From Polyangium sp. (in: bacteria) (GTDB taxonomy: Bacteria > Myxococcota_A > Polyangia > Palsa-1104): a stretch of 10,707 nucleotides of DNA. Both the position numbers and the translations under genes were made by a program. Under the pieces are notes generated by a model. The model made no database searches, was not told the DNA's origin, and was given only the letters and a program-made list of their open reading frames with translations. Below are positions 5,878-10,707 of the stretch, piece after piece; positions within the stretch are counted from its first letter, which is position 1; each line of letters starts with the position of its first letter. Location: assembly GCA_025450955.1 (NCBI GenBank), contig JANWLJ010000079.1:1-10707 (forward strand). The letters run 5' to 3'.

Positions 5878-6129
5878 TCACTCGAAAAGTCCGGCCAGCT
5901 CGAGCATCAGCTTGGGGACGTCTTCGGTTTTGCAGAAGACGCGGATGCCGGGGCTCACCTCGGCGATCAGCCGCTCGAGGCCGGTGCCGTCGAGCGCGTG
6001 GGGGTCGACCTTGGCGCGCGCGAGCGCCGAGCCGAGCAGCCCCTCGACGGTGATGCGGCTGGCGTAGCGGAGCAGGATCTCGCGGAGCTGTTCGTACGCG
6101 TTCGGGGCGGCGTGCCGAGGCTGAATCAT
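5878..6129 (-). CDS. Small protein of unknown function coupled to tusA and dsrE2-like genes
   Basis: This 83-residue soluble protein has one Cys (Cys66 in GIRVFCKTEDVPKL). Residues 11-40 look helical (AYEQLREILLRYASRITVEG and following), and the rest suggests helix-strand-helix (LERLIAEVSP, GIRVFC, KLMLELAGLF). I do not recognise the family. Its ATG overlaps the stop codon of the DsrE2-like gene by four bases (ATGA), which argues that it is real and translationally coupled. It is the last gene of the leftward channel/tusA/dsrE2 group. A role in the same sulfur-transfer process, possibly through Cys66, is inference from position alone. No clear terminator is seen in the 43 bp that separate it from the convergent dksA gene. 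Confidence 0.75.
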   Translation of the reverse strand: MIQPRHAAPNAYEQLREILLRYASRITVEGLLGSALARAKVDPHALDGTGLERLIAEVSPGIRVFCKTEDVPKLMLELAGLFE

Positions 6130-6692
6130 ATGAATAGAGTCACCTTCCCGGAGGCGGCGCGGTCGATGAAGGTGGCGGCGCCGCAGCGGCTCAGGTGCGG
6201 GTAGTCGATCAGCTCCTCGTCCTTGAAGCCCATCACACCCATCGACATCTCACAGGCGTAGATGATGACACCGAGCTCGCCGGCGGTGGCGAGCAGCGCC
6301 TCGGGGGAGGCGACGTTTTTCTGGGTCATGATCTTGCGCATCATGATTGGGCCCATGCCGGCCATGTGCATCTGCGAAAGCGGCAGCTTGCGGGTGCCGC
6401 GCGGGAGCATCCAGCCGAACATTTTTTCGATCAGCGTTTTTTTCGCCTTCTTGCCGGCGTCGCGTAACGCGGACAGGCCCCAGAAGGTGAAGAACAGCTC
6501 CACCTCCATCCCCGAGGCGGCGGCGGTGGTGGCCAGCACCAACGACGCGATGATGCGATCGAGCGAGCCGGAGAAGACCACCATCGAGAGGCGATTCTGG
6601 CGCGCGTCGGCCTCGACCTGGCCGAGGCGGGTCTGCATCTCGGCGAGCTGAAGCGCGAGCGGCTGCGTCGCTGCTTGTGGCTCGGGGGGCAT
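6126..6692 (-). CDS. DsrE/DsrF/DrsH-like (DsrE2-type) sulfur-relay protein
   Basis: This 188-residue protein has a short predicted coiled-coil lead (about residues 12-34) followed by a DsrE-like Rossmann-type domain: RLSMVVFSGSLDRIIASLVL, then SGMEVELFFTFWGLSALRD, a MMRKIMTQKNVASPE region, and the diagnostic IIYACEMSMGVMGFKDEEL with Cys147. The family (COG2210, often called peroxiredoxin-like or DsrE2) carries persulfide sulfur on such a Cys and works with TusA and rhodaneses. DsrE2 proteins are often membrane-associated, but here the hydrophobic stretches are short. The ATG at 6692 overlaps the tusA stop by one base (TGATG), which fixes the start. An upstream in-frame extension to 6776 would run through tusA and is rejected. 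The 83-residue gene follows with a four-base overlap. Confidence 0.9.
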   Translation of the reverse strand: MPPEPQAATQPLALQLAEMQTRLGQVEADARQNRLSMVVFSGSLDRIIASLVLATTAAASGMEVELFFTFWGLSALRDAGKKAKKTLIEKMFGWMLPRGTRKLPLSQMHMAGMGPIMMRKIMTQKNVASPEALLATAGELGVIIYACEMSMGVMGFKDEELIDYPHLSRCGAATFIDRAASGKVTLFI

Positions 6693-6922
6693 CAGCGCCC
6701 CGCCTTGCGCACGGTGGCGCGGAAGTAGCCGTCTTCGGGACCGACCGCGACCAGCTCGTTCTTGGTCTGGCGGCACCAGGCCTCGACGTCGCTCGGAAAC
6801 GCGCGGTCATCGGCCATCACCACGACCTCTTCGCCGGCGGCGGCCTGTTTGATCTCGCGGGAGAGCTCGACGATCGGCATCGGGCAGCTCTTTCCACGTG
6901 CATCGACGGTGCGCGCGACCAT
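6692..6922 (-). CDS. tusA: TusA-family sulfur carrier protein
   Basis: This 76-residue protein with the family start VDARGKSCPMPIVEL carries the CPxP motif, whose Cys13 holds the transferable persulfide. It is followed by the helix ELSREIKQAAAGEEVVVMADD and a C-terminal strand block typical of the SirA/TusA fold. TusA proteins relay sulfur in the cytoplasm to tRNA thiolation, molybdenum cofactor or, in sulfur oxidisers, to Dsr and Hdr-like systems. Here it sits next to a DsrE2-like gene (1-nt overlap), not next to the tusBCD genes, which points to a general persulfide relay. The ATG is preceded by GGAGG at a good distance (about 6928-6932). The gene lies 31 bp after the potassium channel gene. 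A possible weak -10 (TACACT, 6940-6945) could start a separate transcript. Confidence 0.93.
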   Translation of the reverse strand: MVARTVDARGKSCPMPIVELSREIKQAAAGEEVVVMADDRAFPSDVEAWCRQTKNELVAVGPEDGYFRATVRKAGR

Positions 6923-6953
6923 GAAAACCTCCGCTCCTCAGTGTAACACTTTG

Positions 6954-8036
6954 TCAGGTCGCGTCGAAGCCGCGCGCCATCGCCGCGCGCAGCCGGTGCA
7001 CCCCGTCGGTCTCGCCGAGCACGATGAGCGCCATCCCCTCTGAGATCTCGGTCTCCGGGCCGGGGTTGTAGAGGAAGCGGCCGGGCTCGTCGCCGCGCGG
7101 CCGCTCGCGCAGCGCCACCACCAAGAGGTTCGTGTACTGGCGGATCTGCGCGTCGGCGAGCGGCTTGCCCGAAAGCGGCGAGCCCGAGGGCACGGTCACC
7201 TCCTCGATGCGCAGGTTCTTCTCTTTGTCGCGCAGCATGAGATCGAGAAATTCGACCACCTGCGGGCGAATCATCTCCGAGACCATGCGCGAGCCGCCGA
7301 TGAAGGCGGGGTTGACCACGCAGTCGGCGCCGGCGTGGCGCAGCTTGTCGGCGGCCTTCACGTCGACGCCCTTGGCGACGATCTTGAGCCGCGGGTTGAG
7401 CTCGCGCGCGGTGACGACGATGAAGAGGTTCATCTTGTCGTCGGTGAGCGCGGCGACCAGACCGCGGGCGCGGCGAATCCCGGCGCGCTCGAGCACCGCG
7501 TCCTCGGTGGCGTCGCCTTGCAGCGTCGGCAAGAGCCCCGCCGAGAGCGTCTGCGCGCGCTCGAGGTGGCGCTCGTCGACGTCGATCGCGACCACCGGCC
7601 AGCCGGTCGAGATCAGCTCCTCGACGACGTGGATGCCGGTGGTGCCGACGCCGCAGACGATGATGTGATCGGTCAAGGCTTCGAGCGTGCGCGCCATCCG
7701 TTTCCTCATTCGTCCCTTGGAGAACTCGCCCTCGATGAAATAGGTGGTGAACGCCGAGACGCAGTAGAGCGCCACCCCGAGGCCGACCAGCAGCACCGCC
7801 ACCGTGAAGACCCGCGCGCCCGGCACCCGGGCCAGGTGCGGCAGCTCGGCGAAACCGACGGTGGTGATGGTGGTGACGGTGAAAAACGCGCAGTCGGCCA
7901 GGCTCCACGGATTGCGCGGCAGGTAGGCCTCGCCGAGCGACCAGAAGCCGAAGGTGCCGAGGAGAAACACCGCGCCGAGCGCCAGCGTGGCGACCAGGAT
8001 CCGCTCGCGCAGCTTGAACCCCGGCTCGTTCGGCAC
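6954..8036 (-). CDS. Two-transmembrane potassium channel with RCK (TrkA-N and TrkA-C) domains
   Basis: This 360-residue protein is built like MthK or Kch-type channels. It has a first membrane helix (about 13-31), a pore loop (about 47-65), a second membrane helix (about 76-100), a cytosolic RCK/TrkA-N domain (about 123-245) with the nucleotide-binding GVGTTG (Gly129-Gly134) and AIDVDE (Asp152), and a TrkA-C domain (about 275-345). The selectivity filter reads T-V-G-F-A-E at residues 59-64, where the usual form is TVGYGD or TVGFGE; the second Gly is Ala63 here. The protein probably conducts or senses potassium, with gating by ligands at the RCK domain. The start is a GTG at 8036 with weak GGTGG upstream; no other sensible start precedes the first helix. 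It is divergent from lgt and 31 bp upstream of tusA. Confidence 0.9.
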   Translation of the reverse strand: MPNEPGFKLRERILVATLALGAVFLLGTFGFWSLGEAYLPRNPWSLADCAFFTVTTITTVGFAELPHLARVPGARVFTVAVLLVGLGVALYCVSAFTTYFIEGEFSKGRMRKRMARTLEALTDHIIVCGVGTTGIHVVEELISTGWPVVAIDVDERHLERAQTLSAGLLPTLQGDATEDAVLERAGIRRARGLVAALTDDKMNLFIVVTARELNPRLKIVAKGVDVKAADKLRHAGADCVVNPAFIGGSRMVSEMIRPQVVEFLDLMLRDKEKNLRIEEVTVPSGSPLSGKPLADAQIRQYTNLLVVALRERPRGDEPGRFLYNPGPETEISEGMALIVLGETDGVHRLRAAMARGFDAT

Positions 8037-8066
8037 GATCCACCATACCGCAAAACCGGCGCGCCT

Positions 8067-8095
8067 TGACGCCCTCGCCGCCGGCCGGCATGCTT
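8067..8095 (+). promoter_or_regulatory. Possible lgt promoter giving a nearly leaderless transcript
   Basis: TTGACG (8067-8072) is followed by 17 bp and CATGCT (8090-8095, three of six). The expected start, about 8102, is almost at the ATG at 8104, and there is no ribosome site before that ATG. The -35 is good; the -10 is poor. Confidence 0.3.
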
Positions 8096-8103
8096 GCGGC
8101 GCG

Positions 8104-9015
8104 ATGCGCCCGGTCCTGTTTCATCTGCCGCTCGGAATCCCGATCTACAGCTATGGGGTGATGCTCGGGCTGTCGCTGGTGGTCGGCTGGTATCTCACGC
8201 TCGGGCTGTGCGTGCGGGACGGCATGGATCGGGAGACGATGGGCTCCTGCTACGTGTGGACCGCGGTCTCGGCGGTGCTCGGCGCGCGGCTGCTCTACGT
8301 CCTCACCAACCTCGACCGGTTCGATCATTTGATCGACATGTTCAAGGTGAACCAGGGAGGCCTGGTCGCCTACGGCGGATTCATCGGCGGATTTTTGGGC
8401 TCGCTGGTGTTTTGCCGGATCAAGAAGGTGCGGCTGCTCGCGTGGGCCGACTGCGCGGTGCCGTCCTTGTGCACTGGCCTCATGATCACCCGCATTGGCT
8501 GCTTTCTTTATGGCTGCGACTTCGGCGCGCCGTGGAACGGGCCGTGGGCGGTGCGGTTTCCCGCCGGCTCGCCCGCGTTCAATCAGCAGCGGATGCTCGG
8601 GCTACTCGGGCCGAGCGCGACCCAGTCGCTGCCGGTTCATCCCGCGCAGCTCTACGAGTCGCTAAACGGGTTGGTGCTGCTCTGCCTGCTGCTCGTCATC
8701 CGTCGCTATCGCAAATTCTCGGGGCAGATGTTCGTCGCCTTCACCATGGGCTATGGCGTCTTGCGCTACTACGTCGAGGTGCTGCGCGCCGATCCGCAGC
8801 GCGGCAGCATCGGGCCGTTTTCGACTTCTGAATTCATCGGCATCGTCACCTTCGCCGCCTGCCTCGCGCTCTACGCCTGGCTCTATGCGCGCTACCGGCG
8901 CGATCCCGCCTCGATGCAGCTCTGGCGAGAAGGGCGCGCGCTCGTCACCGAGCCCGTCGTCGCGCCGCCGGTGGTCAACCCGAACGCGGCCCGGCGCCGG
9001 CGCAAGAAGCGGTAA
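8104..9015 (+). CDS. lgt: Prolipoprotein diacylglyceryl transferase (divergent type)
   Basis: This 303-residue polytopic membrane enzyme transfers a diacylglyceryl group from phosphatidylglycerol to the lipobox Cys of prolipoproteins. Visible family features are the N-terminal IPIYSYGVML, the GGLVAYGGFIGG block (85-96), TRIGCFLYGCDFG (129-141) with the conserved Arg130, HPAQLYE (179-185) and YGVLRYYVEVLRAD (217-230) with Arg221 and Glu225. About seven hydrophobic segments are seen. Compared with E. coli Lgt, from memory, His103 is Tyr90, Asn146 is Cys133 and Glu151 is Cys138, as in the divergent GCFLxGC-type subfamily. The C-terminus is a basic, Arg/Lys-rich tail. The ATG at 8104 has no ribosome site upstream. 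A longer in-frame opening from 7954 overlaps the channel gene and is rejected. The gene is divergent from the channel gene, with 67 bp between them. Confidence 0.92.
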   Translation: MRPVLFHLPLGIPIYSYGVMLGLSLVVGWYLTLGLCVRDGMDRETMGSCYVWTAVSAVLGARLLYVLTNLDRFDHLIDMFKVNQGGLVAYGGFIGGFLGSLVFCRIKKVRLLAWADCAVPSLCTGLMITRIGCFLYGCDFGAPWNGPWAVRFPAGSPAFNQQRMLGLLGPSATQSLPVHPAQLYESLNGLVLLCLLLVIRRYRKFSGQMFVAFTMGYGVLRYYVEVLRADPQRGSIGPFSTSEFIGIVTFAACLALYAWLYARYRRDPASMQLWREGRALVTEPVVAPPVVNPNAARRRRKKR

Positions 9016-9037
9016 CCGGCGGCGCGCCCGATGCTCT

Positions 9038-9096
9038 AATACCTCGCCACTCTGAATGTGACCGATGGCTCGAATTTGCGAAATAGGCGAGGTATT
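9038..9096. repeat. 11-bp perfect inverted repeat with a 37-bp interior
   Basis: AATACCTCGCC (9038-9048) and GGCGAGGTATT (9086-9096) are exact reverse complements. In RNA they would form a stem closing a 37-base loop. No target-site duplication flanks them and no T-tract follows, so neither a mobile element nor a standard terminator is shown. The lgt stop is 23 bp upstream. Confidence 0.6.
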
Positions 9097-9106
9097 CGTC
9101 GATCCC

Positions 9107-9198
9107 ACGGGGCGTGCCGCCCCGCCCCGTCGGCAAAGCCGTCGGGGTCCCCACCCCTGCTCACGGCGCGACTCCGCGCCGACGGCGCCTTTGGCGCC
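9107..9198. repeat. Chain of GC-rich hairpins (REP-like or structured RNA)
   Basis: Successive inverted repeats lie nearly edge to edge: ACGGGGCG with CGCCCCGT (9107-9130); alternatively CCCCGTCGGC with GCCGTCGGGG around a loop AAA (9125-9147, one T-T mismatch); GGGG-T-CCCC (9144-9152); CGGCGCG with CGCGCCG (9164-9181, loop of four); and GGCGCC-TTT-GGCGCC (9184-9198). This density is far above chance even for GC-rich DNA and resembles extragenic palindromic repeats. Confidence 0.6.
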
Positions 9199-9217
9199 TC
9201 GGTCAACGGATCAAAAC

Positions 9218-9232
9218 TACTGTGTCACAGTA
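9218..9232. promoter_or_regulatory. 15-bp perfect palindrome, possible operator
   Basis: TACTGTG, one base (T), then CACAGTA is a perfect odd palindrome and is notably AT-richer than the hairpins before it. It sits about 83 bp before the -35 box of the TPR gene. The symmetry suits a dimeric regulator; the protein is unknown. Confidence 0.45.
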
Positions 9233-9314
9233 CTAGTCGCCGCCGTTGGGCTCGCCTCGCTCCGTCCCGGTTCGCCTCTGCTGTAAATCTCCCCGCCTTT
9301 TCAGACCTTTCCCG

Positions 9315-9344
9315 TTGATCGTGCCGCGGTCTCCGTGATATAAA
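9315..9344 (+). promoter_or_regulatory. Predicted promoter of the TPR-like gene
   Basis: TTGATC (9315-9320, four of six) is followed by 18 bp and TATAAA (9339-9344, five of six). The start near 9351 gives a leader of about 47 bases, with GAGGA (about 9386-9390) before the ATG at 9398. Confidence 0.5.
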
Positions 9345-9397
9345 CGAGCCCGCTTTGGTCCAGGCTTTTCCCCTGTGAACGTGTGAGGATACGGTTC

Positions 9398-10707
9398 ATG
9401 GAACTCCGCCAGGAGATCAAGCAGCGTCTGCGCACGGCCCGTAGTTGGCCGGGGCTCATCGAAGAGCTCGAGAAGGAAGTCGAGCAGATCGAGGGCAAGG
9501 AGCAGAAAGCAGCCAAGCTGTTCGAGCTGGGCGAGCTCTGCGAGGACCTGTTTTTGCGCAAAGACCGCGCGATGGTCCACTACCAGGCGGCGTTCAAGCT
9601 GTCGCCACAGGACGCGCGTGCGCTCGAACGCGCGCGGCAGATCTATCGCGAGATGGGGAATCTGGACATGGTGTCCACGCTCCTCGGGCTCGAGCTCAAG
9701 GTCACCACCGACGAGAAACAGCGCGCGCTCATCGAAGGCCGCTGGGGTGTGACGCTGCTCGATCTCGGCAAGCGTGACGCCGCGCTGCCGCACCTCGAGA
9801 CCGCCGCCGAGGCGCGGCCCGACGATCGCGAGCTCTCCGACGCGCTGGCGGCGGCGAGCTACGACAAGGAAGATTGGCTGGGCGAGGTCGAGCGGCTGCA
9901 GACCCAGGCCGAGAAATCGGACTCGGGATTGGCGGCGCGGATCTGGCTCAGGGTGGCGCGCATCTATCGGCTCGAGGGCGTCACCGACGACGCGTACGTC
10001 GGCGCGCTCGGCCACGTGGTGCAGAACGAGCCGCAGCAGGAGCAGGCGAATTTTCTCCTCGAAGGCGCGCTCGGCGCGGCCAAGCGCTGGGACGACATCG
10101 TCAAGCTCCACGAGAAGCGGATCTACGCCGCGGCCGACGAGCGCGATCAGGCCGAGCTGTGCCGGACCTTCGCGTCGATGTGGGCGCTCCGGTGGAACGA
10201 CGTCGATCGCTCGGCGGCGTTTTATCGTCAGGCGCTCGAGAAATATTACGGCGACGGGTTCAGCCAGGGCGCGCAGTTCCCCGGCCACCTCGCGGCGTTC
10301 AGCTTCTTGCGCGAGATCGACGGACAGAAGTTCAAGGAAAAAGCCGAGTGGCAGAAGCTGCTGCAGCTCGCCGACCTCGGCATGCGCGCCGGGCTCTCCG
10401 ACGACGAGCAGGCGATCCTTGCCACCCAGGCGGCGGTCATCTCGTGGAAGGAGATGAAGGACGAGGAGCGCGCGCGCGGCTACTTCGATCGGGTGCAGAA
10501 GATCAATCCCGAGTCGGTGGAGCTGCACGCGTTCATGAGCGCGCATGACATGGTGGCAGGGGATAAGCCATCGGTGCAGCAGAAGGCGAGCGCGCTCATG
10601 GCGGCGCTCGGCGGCGAAGCGGTGCCGGCCAACGGCCACGGGATCAAGCCGGAGAAGCACGAGGCGAAGATCGAGCCGGTGCACGCCGAGCCCGAGCCGA
10701 AGGTGGA
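9398..10707 (+). CDS. Large TPR-like helical repeat protein, N-terminal 436 residues (runs off window)
   Basis: An uninterrupted frame starts at the ATG at 9398 and continues past the window end, so the C-terminus is unseen. It begins MELRQEIKQRLRTARSWPGL, with an acidic coiled-coil-like helix (residues 18-40), then repeating helix pairs with tetratricopeptide character: about 36-72 (ending AAFKLSPQD), 105-141 (LLDLGKRDAALPHLETAAEARPDD), 175-212, 248-283 (AAFYRQALEKY) and 334-371 (ARGYFDRVQKINPES). From about residue 405 a Pro/Glu/Lys-rich linker begins (GIKPEKHEAKIEPVHAEPEPKV), which suggests more domains beyond. There is no signal peptide or membrane segment. Such proteins scaffold protein complexes; from memory, similar long TPR proteins are common in myxobacteria, but no specific function is known to me. 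An antisense frame across this gene (9233-10684) is a shadow. Confidence 0.85.
   Translation, partial: MELRQEIKQRLRTARSWPGLIEELEKEVEQIEGKEQKAAKLFELGELCEDLFLRKDRAMVHYQAAFKLSPQDARALERARQIYREMGNLDMVSTLLGLELKVTTDEKQRALIEGRWGVTLLDLGKRDAALPHLETAAEARPDDRELSDALAAASYDKEDWLGEVERLQTQAEKSDSGLAARIWLRVARIYRLEGVTDDAYVGALGHVVQNEPQQEQANFLLEGALGAAKRWDDIVKLHEKRIYAAADERDQAELCRTFASMWALRWNDVDRSAAFYRQALEKYYGDGFSQGAQFPGHLAAFSFLREIDGQKFKEKAEWQKLLQLADLGMRAGLSDDEQAILATQAAVISWKEMKDEERARGYFDRVQKINPESVELHAFMSAHDMVAGDKPSVQQKASALMAALGGEAVPANGHGIKPEKHEAKIEPVHAEPEPKV

Larger units (their letters stand above)
9016..9397. other. Gene-free 382-bp stretch with repeats, hairpins and a promoter
   Basis: No convincing coding frame is seen here; the short open frames are Arg/Ser-rich. 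In order it holds an 11-bp inverted repeat (9038-9096), a chain of GC-rich hairpins (9107-9198), a 15-bp palindrome (9218-9232), a C-rich stretch, and the promoter and ribosome site of the TPR gene (9315-9397). No T-rich tract typical of an intrinsic terminator follows lgt. Confidence 0.75.

Noticed and set aside
6693..6776. N-terminal extension of the DsrE2-like frame
   Set aside because: It lies out of frame within tusA and is Arg-rich. The ATG at 6692 overlaps the tusA stop as expected for coupling.
6817..8328. 503-codon minus-strand open frame over the channel, tusA and part of lgt
   Set aside because: It runs in another frame through well-identified genes and is Arg/Ala/His-rich. The channel frame shows membrane helices, a filter and RCK motifs.
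9038..9096. Miniature transposable element bounded by the 11-bp inverted repeat
   Set aside because: No target-site duplication flanks the arms, and no second copy is in the window. It is kept only as an inverted repeat.
9233..10684. 483-codon open frame on the minus strand across the TPR-like gene
   Set aside because: It is rich in Arg, Leu and His with no recognisable motif, and is the typical antisense shadow of a GC-rich gene. The plus-strand frame from 9398 has a ribosome site, a promoter and repeat structure.

Overview
The window is about 10.7 kb of high-GC, densely packed bacterial DNA. Several features point to a myxobacterium-like member of the Myxococcota (older name Deltaproteobacteria): strong GC-ending codon use, a small ribbon-helix-helix protein of the KQSLYFP-type family, a lipoprotein whose mature end begins near a CSC..PIPGGF segment, an orphan MGCSGC protein, and a large TPR-like protein. 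This placement is inference from protein style, not from a marker gene. No RNA gene, CRISPR array, insertion sequence or phage gene was found.

Left part (1-4656). A truncated lipoprotein gene runs leftward off the window edge, and an uncharacterised Cys-rich protein (286-1017) points right. A leftward series then runs from 4656 down to 955: 1-Cys peroxiredoxin, a possible STAS/SpoIIAA-like protein, a ribbon-helix-helix protein, an alpha/beta hydrolase, a single-span membrane protein and a multi-span membrane protein. Spacing is tight (1 to 68 bp, with one 44-bp overlap). A good internal promoter before the ribbon-helix-helix gene suggests that the last four genes can be transcribed separately. 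The last gene overlaps the convergent Cys-rich gene by 63 bp.

Middle (4657-5877). A TetR-family regulator is divergent from the peroxiredoxin gene. A perfect 6-3-6 palindrome lies at the predicted peroxiredoxin transcription start, so regulator, operator and target form a compact putative peroxide or xenobiotic response unit. Next comes a DksA-type RNA polymerase regulator with its own strong promoter, whose -35 box contains the tetR stop codon.

Right part (5878-9015). A leftward group encodes a two-helix potassium channel with RCK/TrkA domains (with an unusual selectivity filter), TusA, a DsrE2-like protein and an 83-residue unknown protein. The last three are translationally linked (31-bp gap to the channel, 1-nt and 4-nt overlaps), which suggests a small sulfur-relay module. 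Divergently, lgt encodes the enzyme that lipidates lipoproteins such as the one at the left edge.

End (9016-10707). A 382-bp gene-free stretch carries an 11-bp inverted repeat, a chain of GC-rich hairpins, a 15-bp perfect palindrome and a sigma70-type promoter. That promoter leads into a long TPR-like protein that runs off the right edge.

The most interesting items are the TusA/DsrE2/unknown module, the palindrome between peroxiredoxin and TetR, the structured intergenic block at 9038-9232, and the altered channel filter.
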